DNA from: Neobacillus piezotolerans
Lineage (GTDB): Bacteria; Bacillota; Bacilli; Bacillales; Cytobacillaceae
NCBI RefSeq assembly: GCF_003362805.1
Contig: NZ_QNQT01000010.1
Coordinates: 1 to 64,000 of the forward strand
Reading direction: 5' to 3'
DNA length: 64,000 nt
The notes under the pieces were generated by a model that was given only the letters and a program-made list of their open reading frames with translations, was not told the DNA's origin and did not search any database. This document shows positions 26,476 to 34,991 of the stretch, piece by piece (the stretch's first letter is position 1; every line of letters starts with the position of its first letter). The position numbers and the translations under genes were made by a program.

Positions 26476-27789
26476 CTATTTCTTTTTGTTCAGCCTGCTT
26501 TGCCTCTTCTTTACCTTGGCGATTTCAGCATTCATTTTTTTCTTATAGCCCGGTTTCACCTTGCCGGGCGCCTTAACCATCGACTTGGCCACTTTATCGG
26601 TTTCATCTTCCGTTTTCTTTCTCGTTTTCCGCTTGTTGCGGGCCGCAATTTCAACAAGGCCTTCCTTGCCGAAGTCGACATGCTTGAAGGTGATGCCCAT
26701 TTTTTCTAGCTTGTTGAGGGCATCCTCATCCGATGTATCATACACTGTCAACGCGATTCCGGAATGTCCGGCCCTTGCCGTCCTGCCAACCCTGTGGATA
26801 TAAAAATCCAAGTCACTCGGCAATTCATAATTGATGACATGGCTGACCCCTTCAATATCTATTCCCCGGGCGGCAAGGTCGGTCGCCACGATATATTGAT
26901 ACTCCAGATCCTGGATTTGCTTCATCATTTTTTTCCGTTCACGGGGGTTGAGGTCGCCATGGACCCTGCCTACTTTCATCCCTTCACCGATAAGGAAATC
27001 GGCAACCTCGTCCGCCATTTTTTTAGTGTTCGTAAAAACAATTGCGAGATATGGGTTGAATGCACGCAGGACTTTGGAAACTATTTCTTTTTTGTTTTTA
27101 TGCCTAGAAGGCAACAGCCAATGCTCAAGATTTTCAGCGGCCTTTTTCTTTGGTTCGATATGGATATATTTTGGGTTTTCCATATACTTTTTTAAAAAAG
27201 GCTTCAGCTTCTCGGGAATGGTTGCCGAAAACACTAGCATTTGAAGCTTTTCAGGCATCCTTGAAGCGATTTTGTCCACATCCTCCAAAAAGCCCATATC
27301 CAGCATTAAATCTGCTTCATCAATCACGAGTGTTCCGGCTGTATGGACGAACAAAGCCTGTTCCTGTATCAGGTCATTGATGCGGGATGGAGTGCCGACA
27401 ACGATGTGAGGCTGCACTTTAAGTTTTTCAATTGTTTTTTGTTTGTCCGTACCGCCGATATAATTTCGTATCCTGATTTCTTCAGGACCATCATAAAGTT
27501 CGGCCGCCTTTAAAAACTGGTGGTAAATCTGGCTTGCCAGTTCCCTTGTGGGTGCGGTGATTACGGCCTGTACCTCCTGTCGTCCCGGGTCAAGTTTATC
27601 CATGATCGGAAGCAGGTAAGAATGTGTTTTACCTGTCCCTGTCCTTGACTGGCCTATCGCGCTTTCTCCCTTTAACGCGGCAGGAATCATTTGTTCCTGG
27701 ATTTCAGTCGGTTTGGTGAAGCCAAGCGACTCCACTGCTTCTATAAGAAACGGTTTAAGCTTGAATCGATCAAATTGGTTTCCGCTCAT
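26476..27789 (-). CDS. cshB: DEAD-box ATP-dependent RNA helicase CshB
   Basis: RNA helicase of the cold-shock/RNA-decay type. Motif I SRTGTGKT, Ia PTRELA, Ib GTPSR, II DEAD, III SAT, IV IVFTNTKK, V ARGID and VI HRVGRTARAG are all present. The C-terminal extension of about 70 residues is highly basic (RNKRKTRKKTEDE, KVKKRQSRLNKKK) for RNA binding. Size and synteny match B. subtilis CshB (YqfR). The ATG at 27789 follows AAGGAG; the track-length TTG start lies within that region. Confidence 0.95.
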   Translation of the reverse strand: MSGNQFDRFKLKPFLIEAVESLGFTKPTEIQEQMIPAALKGESAIGQSRTGTGKTHSYLLPIMDKLDPGRQEVQAVITAPTRELASQIYHQFLKAAELYDGPEEIRIRNYIGGTDKQKTIEKLKVQPHIVVGTPSRINDLIQEQALFVHTAGTLVIDEADLMLDMGFLEDVDKIASRMPEKLQMLVFSATIPEKLKPFLKKYMENPKYIHIEPKKKAAENLEHWLLPSRHKNKKEIVSKVLRAFNPYLAIVFTNTKKMADEVADFLIGEGMKVGRVHGDLNPRERKKMMKQIQDLEYQYIVATDLAARGIDIEGVSHVINYELPSDLDFYIHRVGRTARAGHSGIALTVYDTSDEDALNKLEKMGITFKHVDFGKEGLVEIAARNKRKTRKKTEDETDKVAKSMVKAPGKVKPGYKKKMNAEIAKVKKRQSRLNKKK

Positions 27790-28000
27790 ATTATTGCTCC
27801 TTACGTTCAATTAATGGAACATACTTATCCATCCTGTAATTATAGTAAAGTTTCACTTAAATCTCCACCAGGAATCCCTTTAAATTCATCATTTACAATT
27901 TACATGCTTTTCATCACCCGTTCCTTTACGCAGGTTCCTTAACATTTATATAAAAACTGCATAGTTTAAAAAGAGGATATTTTTTTGAAAGGAGACTGTC

Positions 28001-28639
28001 ATGATGCCACCTATGCCGCAAATGCGGAGGCAAGGGGGATTCGGGCGCAACCCAATGGGAAGGCCTCCGTTTGGAAGGCAGCCAGGCTTCCCTGGCCCGC
28101 AGCGGCCGCCTTTTATGGGTCCGATGAACCCAATGCAAAGACAGCCGTCAAGGGGGGGAGGGCTACTCGCAAGGCTGTTCGGCAGGTCCGGGGCTGGGGG
28201 GGCCGCCGGACGTGGAAGCGCGGCCACAGGTGCCGCCGGAGAAGCAGGGGCGGGGTCCGTCCTGAAGGCTCTCGGTAATCCGGATGCCTTGAACACTTTC
28301 CTTGCGAATACCCAAAATGTGCTCAACACCGCCCAGCAATTTGGCCCGCTAATCGAACAATATGGCCCGCTCTTAAGGAATCTGCCGGGGATGTGGAAAT
28401 TGTATCGCGGCCTTAAAGACACAGACGAAGGCAAAGATGCCACATCGAACGAAGCTTCGGAAAAAAGAAAACAGGACAATGGGAACCAGGTAGCCAAACC
28501 GGAAAAAACAGCCGCATCAAACAAGGTTGTTGAAAGCAGGCGAGAAAAAATTCCAGCTCCATCCCAGGGACAATCAGCCGAAAAAGCGAAGGCGGAACCA
28601 GCAAGGGGACAATCGAAGCCAAGACTCTTTTATCAATAA
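28001..28639 (+). CDS. yqfQ: YqfQ/VrrA family protein
   Basis: A 212-residue protein whose first ~60 residues are low complexity (M, P, G, R, F rich, with MGRPPFGRQPGFPG). A Gly/Ala stretch follows. A conserved middle (ALNTFLANTQNVLNTAQQFG, IEQYGPLLRNLPGMWKL) defines the YqfQ/VrrA family. The C-terminus is charged and repetitive. The homologous B. anthracis vrrA carries variable repeats. Possibly spore-associated, but not shown. RBS AAAGGAG before an ATG-ATG pair. Confidence 0.8.
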   Translation: MMPPMPQMRRQGGFGRNPMGRPPFGRQPGFPGPQRPPFMGPMNPMQRQPSRGGGLLARLFGRSGAGGAAGRGSAATGAAGEAGAGSVLKALGNPDALNTFLANTQNVLNTAQQFGPLIEQYGPLLRNLPGMWKLYRGLKDTDEGKDATSNEASEKRKQDNGNQVAKPEKTAASNKVVESRREKIPAPSQGQSAEKAKAEPARGQSKPRLFYQ

Positions 28640-28647
28640 ACATGCCG

Positions 28648-28672
28648 GGCGCCGGAATTTGGCGCCTTTTTC
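28648..28672 (+). terminator. Terminator after yqfQ
   Basis: GGCGCC, GGAATTT, GGCGCC followed by five T. Confidence 0.7.
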
Positions 28673-28768
28673 CATTATTACTTTTGAATTTTTGCACTTT
28701 GAAGTATTTCTCAAAGTCCGATATACTATATACATAGTATTCAAGTCAGACCTTTACAGGAGGCTGTT

Positions 28769-29725
28769 ATGAAAGTCATTAAAATTTCACCGCGCGGCTA
28801 TTGCTATGGCGTAGTAGACGCCATGGTCATTGCCCGGAACGCGGCTTTAGATAAATCGCTGCCACGTCCTATTTATATCCTGGGCATGATCGTCCATAAT
28901 AAACATGTCACAGATGCGTTCGCCGAAGAAGGGATTATTACCCTGGACGGCAACAACAGAAGGGAAATACTCGAAAAAGTCGACAAAGGGACGGTTATTT
29001 TCACCGCCCATGGTATCTCACCCGAAGTACGCAGCCTGGCGAAGGAAAAGGGGCTTGTCACACTCGACGCCACCTGCCCGGATGTCACAAAGACCCATGA
29101 ACTGATCCGCGAGAAGGAAGCGGAGGGCTTTAAAGTCATTTACATCGGGAAAAAAGGGCATCCTGAGCCAGAAGGCGCTGTTGGCGTCGCAGCGCCGGGA
29201 ACTGTCTTCCTTGTTGAAACAGCTGCCGATGTCGACGCGCTTGAAATTGAGCACGACAAAATCATCGTAACGAACCAGACAACGATGAGCCAATGGGATG
29301 TAGCTGAAATCATGAAAAGGGTAAAGGAAAAATATCCACATGCCGAAGTGCACAAGGAGATATGCATGGCAACGCAGGTCCGCCAGGAAGCCGTTGCCGA
29401 ACAGGCGGGTGAAGCGGATGTCCTGATTGTCGTCGGGGATCCAAAAAGTAACAACTCCAACAGGCTCGCCCAGGTTTCTGAAGAAATCGCCGGCACGAAG
29501 GCCTATCGGATCGCCGATATTGCGGAGCTTGACCTTGAATGGCTGAAGGACGCCTCCACTGTAGCGGTTACAGCTGGGGCATCGACCCCTACCCCGATTA
29601 CGAAGGAGGTCATTTCCTTCCTTGAGCAGTATGACCCGGAAGACCCGGGCACCTGGAAGAGAAAAAAGAATGTGCCGCTTTCAAAAATCCTGCCGAAAGT
29701 CAAGAATCCCGAAGTGCAAATATAG
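28769..29725 (+). CDS. ispH: 4-hydroxy-3-methylbut-2-enyl diphosphate reductase
   Basis: Last MEP-pathway enzyme, converting HMBPP to IPP and DMAPP with a [4Fe-4S] cluster. The three cluster cysteines are in [19 protein letters not shown] and [14 protein letters not shown] and HPEPEG are substrate contacts, and [10 protein letters not shown] is the family end motif. Length 318 aa fits the Bacillus enzyme. ATG behind AGGAGG. Preceded by the yqfQ terminator, so it needs its own promoter. Confidence 0.97.
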   Translation: MKVIKISPRGYCYGVVDAMVIARNAALDKSLPRPIYILGMIVHNKHVTDAFAEEGIITLDGNNRREILEKVDKGTVIFTAHGISPEVRSLAKEKGLVTLDATCPDVTKTHELIREKEAEGFKVIYIGKKGHPEPEGAVGVAAPGTVFLVETAADVDALEIEHDKIIVTNQTTMSQWDVAEIMKRVKEKYPHAEVHKEICMATQVRQEAVAEQAGEADVLIVVGDPKSNNSNRLAQVSEEIAGTKAYRIADIAELDLEWLKDASTVAVTAGASTPTPITKEVISFLEQYDPEDPGTWKRKKNVPLSKILPKVKNPEVQI

Positions 29726-29730
29726 AATAT

Positions 29731-29762
29731 GAAAACCGGCTGAAAAACAGCCGGTTTTTTAT
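29731..29762. terminator. Bidirectional terminator between ispH and yqfO
   Basis: GAAAACCGGCTG, AAAAA, CAGCCGGTTTTTT, symmetric with A and T tracts for the two convergent genes. Confidence 0.85.
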
Positions 29763-29763
29763 T

Positions 29764-30879
29764 TTAAATAACCTCGAATGGATTAGTGTCAATGTCAGAT
29801 GCAAGGATTTCCGCATCGTAGCCCGCATCCGCGCATAATCCCGAAAGGATTGCAGCCAGGCCCTTTTTCATGATTTTTTCAACGTTATGTCCCGGATCCA
29901 CAATATTCAGCCCAAGCATCAGTGCATCCTGGGCAACATGGTAATAAATATCCCCTGTCACATACACATCCGCTCCACTGAATTTCGCCTGAGAAAAATA
30001 CTTGTTCCCATCTCCTCCAAGGACGGCCACTTTCTTCACTTTTGCTTCAAGGTCCCCGACAACACGAACGGCTTCCACGCCCAGGTCGGCTTTCACTTTT
30101 TCGGCAAATTGGCGGAGGCTCATTTCTTCAATCGTACCAATCCTGCCCAGGCCCAAAGAAGCTCCTTTATTGTCCACTGGGTAAAGGTCATAAGCAGGCT
30201 CTTCATAAGGATGAGCCTTAAGCATAGCAGTTACAACCTTTTTAACTAGCCTTTCCGGCAGGATTGTTTCAATTCTCGTTTCTTCAACTTCCTCAATCCT
30301 TCCCTGGCTTCCAATGAAAGGATTTGTTCTCTCTCCTGGAAGGAACCGCCCCGTTCCCGAAGCGGAAAAAGAGCAATGGCTATAGTTTCCGATTGCGCCT
30401 GCACCTGCATTTCCCATAGCCTCCCTTACAGCGCCGGCATGTGCGTCAGGTACGAAAACGACAAGCTTTTTTAATCTTTCTTCATATGTAGGGACAAGTA
30501 CTTCAGGTTTCTCAAGGTCCAACGCCGTGGCAAGCATATCATTGACCCCTCCCTGGGCTACATCGAGGTTGGTGTGGGCCGCATAGACGGATATATCATG
30601 CTTGATTAATTTTTCGAAAATCCGCCCCTGTGCCGTATCGGTCGCAAGTTTCGCCAATGGCCTGTAAATGGGCGGATGGTGGGCGATAATGAGCTGCACG
30701 CCTTTTTCAATGGCTTCATCAACAACCTGCTCAACCAAGTCAAGGGCGACCAAAACCCGGCTGACCGGCCTGTTCAGCTGTCCGACCTGGAGGCCAACCC
30801 GGTCTCCTTCCATCGCATATTCCTTCGGTGAAAAAGATTCCATCAGGCCGATCAATTCATGGCCATTTATTTTTTTCAT
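29764..30879 (-). CDS. yqfO: Nif3-like dinuclear metal protein YqfO (DUF34)
   Basis: NIF3/DUF34 family protein, 371 aa. LIIAHHPPIYRPL gives the metal-binding His pair; VYAAHTNLD and the C-terminal DPGHNVEK complete the di-metal site. An internal CutA-like domain (about residues 130-230: KLVVFVPDAHAGAVREAM, HPYEEPAYDLYP) is inserted, as in the long Bacillus form. The old name 'GTP cyclohydrolase 1 type 2' is not proven. It is coupled to trmK by an ATGA overlap; RBS AGGAGG. Confidence 0.9.
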   Translation of the reverse strand: MKKINGHELIGLMESFSPKEYAMEGDRVGLQVGQLNRPVSRVLVALDLVEQVVDEAIEKGVQLIIAHHPPIYRPLAKLATDTAQGRIFEKLIKHDISVYAAHTNLDVAQGGVNDMLATALDLEKPEVLVPTYEERLKKLVVFVPDAHAGAVREAMGNAGAGAIGNYSHCSFSASGTGRFLPGERTNPFIGSQGRIEEVEETRIETILPERLVKKVVTAMLKAHPYEEPAYDLYPVDNKGASLGLGRIGTIEEMSLRQFAEKVKADLGVEAVRVVGDLEAKVKKVAVLGGDGNKYFSQAKFSGADVYVTGDIYYHVAQDALMLGLNIVDPGHNVEKIMKKGLAAILSGLCADAGYDAEILASDIDTNPFEVI

Positions 30880-31586
30880 TTTGCAAGTACCTCCTCAACC
30901 TTCCTGATTTTCCCCGCCAATTCTTGCTTCTTCCAATCAACTTCCCTGGATGGCTGGGCATTATCCAACTGGGAGAGGACCCTCCGCCAGTTCTCTTTTT
31001 CAAGCGACCATTTTTTTAAAAAGGCTGCCTCTTTCCGCTTCAGCAAAAACGGTCCAAATATAAGCCCCAGTTCCAATTCATCATGATATGGGGCTAATGG
31101 ATCCCCTGTTTCCGCCACCAGGATTTCATAAATCTTGCCATCCTCCTCGAGGATTTCCTCATCTATCAGTTCCCAGCCGTTCCTGTACAGCCACTCCCGG
31201 ACCGAATTGGCGCCGACATTGGGCTGAAGGATCAGCCTGTTTACACCATCAAGCTTATTTTTACCAGCTTCAAGAATTTCCGAAATGAGCACGCCGCCCA
31301 TCCCGGCTATCGTAATGCAGTCGGCTTCCCCTGGCTCCAAAACCTCGAGGCCGTCCCCCAGCCTTACTTCAATCATATCCTGAAGGCCGGTTGCCTCTAC
31401 TTGCCTTTTCGCGGACTTGTAAGGCCCCTCGACCACTTCCCCAGCTATAGCCGAAGTTATTCTCCCCTGTTTTGCCAGGTAGCATGGCAAATAGGCGTGG
31501 TCGGAGCCGATATCGGCAACCCTCGCACCATTCGGTATAAACGAAGCAACCTTCTCCAAGCGCATTGATAGTTGTTCTGCATTCAA
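30876..31586 (-). CDS. trmK: tRNA (adenine(22)-N1)-methyltransferase TrmK
   Basis: SAM-dependent enzyme that methylates A22 N1 of tRNA. The Rossmann motif I is RVADIGSDHAYLPCYL. AGMGGVLI and LILQPNVGANSVREWL are family signatures. A C-terminal coiled-coil of about 60 residues follows. The start seems to be TTG behind AAGTGGTG; an ATG seven codons later is the alternative. Overlaps yqfO by four bases. Confidence 0.92.
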   Translation of the reverse strand: MNAEQLSMRLEKVASFIPNGARVADIGSDHAYLPCYLAKQGRITSAIAGEVVEGPYKSAKRQVEATGLQDMIEVRLGDGLEVLEPGEADCITIAGMGGVLISEILEAGKNKLDGVNRLILQPNVGANSVREWLYRNGWELIDEEILEEDGKIYEILVAETGDPLAPYHDELELGLIFGPFLLKRKEAAFLKKWSLEKENWRRVLSQLDNAQPSREVDWKKQELAGKIRKVEEVLAK

Positions 31587-31730
31587 TTTTAAGCACCACT
31601 TTTCACTTTGACATTTACTTCTTCAAGTATAGAAAAAGTCCTTCACATATGCAAAGGACACCATAAAAACAAAACGCGAAATGATTTTCTGGTCATTAGC
31701 GGAATTCTAATTTTAAATCTGGGGAAATGT

Positions 31731-31762
31731 TAAAGCTGCCTCCCAGGATGGATGGCAGCTTT
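31731..31762 (-). terminator. Terminator after cccA
   Basis: Minus strand AAAGCTGCC, 13-base loop, GGCAGCTTT. T tract is short. Confidence 0.6.
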
Positions 31763-31774
31763 CGCAACTAAGTA

Positions 31775-32140
31775 TTATTTCTTGTCGGCGAGCCATTTAG
31801 CCATGGCATCGGCTTCGGCTCCTTTTACAAGGCCGCCAGGCATGCTTGTGCCTTTTCCGTTAAGAAGGATGTCCTTAATTCCTGCTTCATCCAGCCTTGA
31901 ACCGACATCGCTTAGCTTAGGGCCCATTGCCCCCTGGAGATTGTCCCCGTGGCAACTGATGCAGCCAGCGGACTTGTACAGGTCTTCAGGTTTTGCTGCG
32001 ACCTCAGTCTTTTCGCCGCCCTTCTTATCCCCTTCGGCAACTTCTTTCATGTCGCCCAGACCCTTGAAGGAAAGCAAGAACATTAACCCGATCCCCATTA
32101 CCATGATTAAAATGAATGGGATTACTGGATTGCGATTCAT
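31775..32140 (-). CDS. cccA: Membrane-anchored cytochrome c550
   Basis: Small c-type cytochrome of the respiratory chain. An N-terminal hydrophobic anchor (VIPFILIMVMGIGLMFLLSF), a charged linker (GDKKGGEKTEVAAKPE), then a heme domain with CISCH for covalent heme and Met ligand in GTSMPGG. Length 121 aa equals B. subtilis CccA. The heme domain faces outside. RBS AAGGGAGGGG. It lies upstream of trmK, separated by a terminator. Confidence 0.95.
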   Translation of the reverse strand: MNRNPVIPFILIMVMGIGLMFLLSFKGLGDMKEVAEGDKKGGEKTEVAAKPEDLYKSAGCISCHGDNLQGAMGPKLSDVGSRLDEAGIKDILLNGKGTSMPGGLVKGAEADAMAKWLADKK

Positions 32141-32337
32141 GAAATACCCCTCCCTTATGTACGAACATGTGTGTAATATACAAACAACTACTATTTTATC
32201 TGATTATCGCCGGAAGGAAAAGCATTTAAGTTACTTTTGTCACATTTTATTGCATTGTGGAGCCCACCTGATTTTTTTCAGTGAAAAAATGCCTGATAAC
32301 ACTTGAATTCTATTCTCCCGGCATTTGCAAGAAAATT

Positions 32338-32372
32338 GAAGGCTGGCTGATAATATTCGCAGCCAGCCTTTT
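32338..32372 (-). terminator. Terminator after the acyl-CoA dehydrogenase gene
   Basis: Minus strand AAGGCTGGCTG, loop, CAGCCAGCCTT, a perfect 11-base stem. Confidence 0.75.
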
Positions 32373-32394
32373 ATGAAAAGGTAACATCGCCTTT

Positions 32395-33537
32395 TTAGCT
32401 GCAGCCGATTTCCCTTGCGATCACGATTCGCTGGATTTCCGATGTCCCTTCCCCGATTTCCAGTAGCTTGGCGTCCCTCATATACCGTTCAACATGATAG
32501 TCCTTCATATAACCGTACCCACCGTGGATTTGGACGGCCTGGTCGGTGACTTCCATGCAGATTTCCGAGGCATACAGCTTGCACATCGCCGCTTCCTTCG
32601 TAAATGGCTTACCATTGTCTTTTAGCCAAGCGGCTTTGTACACCATCGTCCTGGCCAGCTCGATTTTCAGAGCCATATCCGCCAGTTTGAACTGAATGGC
32701 CTGGAATGAAGACAGGGACTTCCCGAACTGCTTCCTTTCTTTCGCATACTGGCTTGCCTTGTCGTACGCCGCCTGCGCGATTCCGACCGCCATCGCACCA
32801 ATCCCGATCCGCCCTCCATCAAGCGTGATCAGGAACTGCTTGAAGCCTTCGCCCCTTTTCCCAAGGAGATTTTCGGTAGGGACCCTGACGTCTTCCATAA
32901 CAAGTTCTGTTGTATTGGATGAATGGAGCCCCATTTTTTCATAGTTGTCTATTACTTTAAAACCTTTTGCATCCGTAGGAACAATAATGGCGCTAATTTC
33001 CTTGCCTTCTTCGGATTGTCCGGTCACCGCGGTCAGTGCCAGATGCTTAGCATAGCTGGCATTTGTAATAAAGCACTTGCTGCCGTTGATGACCCATTCA
33101 CCGTTCTCTTCTTTGGCGGATGTCCTTGTGCCGCCCGCGTCTGATCCGGCGTTTGGCTCGGTAAGGCCAAAGGCTCCGAATGATTCACCCGTGCAGATGG
33201 GGGCCAGGTACTTCCGTTTTTGCTCCTCGGTGCCGAACATATTTATTGGTGCGCCGCCAAGGGAAATATGGGCTGAATATGTAATTCCCGTAGAGCCGCA
33301 TGCCCTGCTAAGTTCTTCTGTCACAATAGCGAAACTAATCGTATCCGCGCCGCCCCCGCCGTATTCTTCGGGAAAAGGAAGCCCCATAATGCCCATTTCA
33401 CCGAGCTTTTTAAATATATCGGCAGGGAACTGCTTCGTCCTGTCCCTCTCTAACGCACCAGGCGCAACTTCCGCATCGGCAAACTCCCTAATTGTCTTTT
33501 TTATCATTTCTTGCTCAGCTGTTAAATTGAAATCCAT
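32395..33537 (-). CDS. Acyl-CoA dehydrogenase (short/branched-chain type)
   Basis: FAD enzyme that introduces the alpha-beta double bond into acyl-CoA and passes electrons to ETF. It has all three domains: helical N-terminus, middle sheet ([25 protein letters not shown]), and C-terminal helices. [21 protein letters not shown] contains the catalytic Glu (in EGTSE) typical of short-chain and butyryl-CoA dehydrogenases. Length 380 aa. It resembles MmgC/AcdA-type enzymes; substrate cannot be fixed. It stands alone between cccA and sigA, a place where B. subtilis has no such gene, with its own promoter and terminator. Confidence 0.92.
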   Translation of the reverse strand: MDFNLTAEQEMIKKTIREFADAEVAPGALERDRTKQFPADIFKKLGEMGIMGLPFPEEYGGGGADTISFAIVTEELSRACGSTGITYSAHISLGGAPINMFGTEEQKRKYLAPICTGESFGAFGLTEPNAGSDAGGTRTSAKEENGEWVINGSKCFITNASYAKHLALTAVTGQSEEGKEISAIIVPTDAKGFKVIDNYEKMGLHSSNTTELVMEDVRVPTENLLGKRGEGFKQFLITLDGGRIGIGAMAVGIAQAAYDKASQYAKERKQFGKSLSSFQAIQFKLADMALKIELARTMVYKAAWLKDNGKPFTKEAAMCKLYASEICMEVTDQAVQIHGGYGYMKDYHVERYMRDAKLLEIGEGTSEIQRIVIAREIGCS

Positions 33538-33577
33538 GTATACCCCTCCAAATTGCTATGTATGCGCTTTCTTATCC

Positions 33578-33606
33578 ATTATATGGCCGAGGTAAAATTT
33601 TCTCAA
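33578..33606 (-). promoter_or_regulatory. SigA promoter for the acyl-CoA dehydrogenase gene
   Basis: TTGAGA (33601-33606), 17 bases, TATAAT (33578-33583), 40 bases before the ATG. Near-consensus, so expression should be substantial unless a repressor binds. Confidence 0.75.
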
Positions 33607-33770
33607 CATTTATAACTTTTAGAAAAGGGTTTATAATAGAAGTATTCACAAAAGTTAATTTTAGGGCGGTTGCATTTGGATTCCAGTTTAAGTAAAATAA
33701 AGCAAATAGAAAAGCAGAAGCTCCGATTAGCCGATATGGACTGAACGGAAGCAACTGCTTATGGTTTTAA

Positions 33771-33803
33771 AAAACAGCCTGCCTTTCGAAATAGGCAAGC
33801 TGC
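33771..33803 (-). terminator. Terminator after sigA
   Basis: Minus strand GCAGCTTGCCT, ATTTCGAA, AGGCAGGCTG then six T. It ends the yqxD-dnaG-sigA operon. Confidence 0.85.
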
Positions 33804-33824
33804 ATATCTTTGGGGAGTTCCCCT

Positions 33825-34952
33825 TTATTCAAGAAAATCTTTCAGGCGTTTGCTTCGGCTTGGATGCCTCAGTTTCCTTAAGGCTTTCGCCTCGATTTGC
33901 CTGATGCGTTCCCTTGTTACACCGAAGACCTTGCCGACCTCTTCCAGCGTCCTGGTGCGTCCGTCATCCAGGCCAAACCTGAGCCGCAGTACATTTTCTT
34001 CGCGGTCGGTCAGCGTGTCAAGGACATCCTCGAGCTGCTCCTTCAACAATTCGAAAGCGGCATGCTCCGATGGAGAGGTTGCATCCTGATCCTCGATGAA
34101 ATCACCAAGATGGGAATCGTCTTCTTCCCCAATCGGCGTTTCAAGTGAAACAGGTTCCTGGGCAATCTTGAGGATTTCCCTAACTTTGTCTGGAGTGAGG
34201 TCCATATCCTCGGCAATTTCCTCCGGCGTTGGTTCGCGCCCGAGATCCTGAAGCAGCTGCCGTTGGACCCTGATCAGTTTGTTGATCGTTTCAACCATAT
34301 GGACAGGGATGCGGATTGTCCGGGCCTGGTCCGCGATTGCGCGGGTAATCGCCTGGCGGATCCACCATGTTGCGTACGTACTGAATTTAAAGCCTTTGCG
34401 GTAGTCGAATTTTTCAACCGCCTTGATCAGGCCCATGTTCCCTTCCTGAATCAAGTCAAGAAAGAGCATACCGCGGCCAACATATCTTTTGGCGATGCTG
34501 ACAACGAGCCGGAGGTTTGCTTCGGCTAGGCGGCGTTTCGCTTCTTCATCGCCGGCCTCGATCCGGTTGGCGAGTTCAATTTCCTCTTCGGCGGAAAGCA
34601 GGTCGACGCGTCCAATTTCCTTTAAATACATTCGAACTGGGTCGTTGATTTTTACACCGGGAGGGACGCTCAAGTCATTAAGGTCGAATTCCTCGTCATC
34701 TTCTTTCGCAAGCTGTGGAACGCTCGAATCCGCCTCTTCGTTATCCCCTATCAGGTCGATTCCCTGGTCGCCAAGGTATTCATAAAATTCATCCATCTGA
34801 TGGGAATCCAGGTCGTAATTCGCCAGTTTTTCAGCTATATCGTCATAGGCAAGGTGGCCAACTTTTTTACCCAGTGCTGTTAATTGGTCTTTCACTTGTT
34901 CAACGGTCAATTCATTCTCGACCTCATTTGACCGTGCTGATTTTTCAGCCAT
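33825..34952 (-). CDS. sigA: RNA polymerase primary sigma factor SigA (RpoD)
   Basis: Housekeeping sigma factor directing RNA polymerase to TTGACA/TATAAT promoters. Region 1.1 is short and acidic. Region 2 has [37 protein letters not shown]. Region 3 and region 4 ([20 protein letters not shown]) are complete. Length 375 aa matches B. subtilis SigA. RBS GAAGGAGGGGG. It is the last gene of the macromolecular synthesis operon. Confidence 0.98.
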   Translation of the reverse strand: MAEKSARSNEVENELTVEQVKDQLTALGKKVGHLAYDDIAEKLANYDLDSHQMDEFYEYLGDQGIDLIGDNEEADSSVPQLAKEDDEEFDLNDLSVPPGVKINDPVRMYLKEIGRVDLLSAEEEIELANRIEAGDEEAKRRLAEANLRLVVSIAKRYVGRGMLFLDLIQEGNMGLIKAVEKFDYRKGFKFSTYATWWIRQAITRAIADQARTIRIPVHMVETINKLIRVQRQLLQDLGREPTPEEIAEDMDLTPDKVREILKIAQEPVSLETPIGEEDDSHLGDFIEDQDATSPSEHAAFELLKEQLEDVLDTLTDREENVLRLRFGLDDGRTRTLEEVGKVFGVTRERIRQIEAKALRKLRHPSRSKRLKDFLE

Positions 34953-34991
34953 AGGTCCCCCTCCTTCAAAATTCAGGCATATTGCTATCCA

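Noticed and set aside
31587-31730. Possible small gene between trmK and cccA
   Set aside because: No frame with a start signal and credible sequence; only the cccA terminator is visible.
33572-33754. 60-residue minus-strand frame before the acyl-CoA dehydrogenase gene
   Set aside because: It covers the gene's promoter, has no start signal and looks like random AT-rich DNA.
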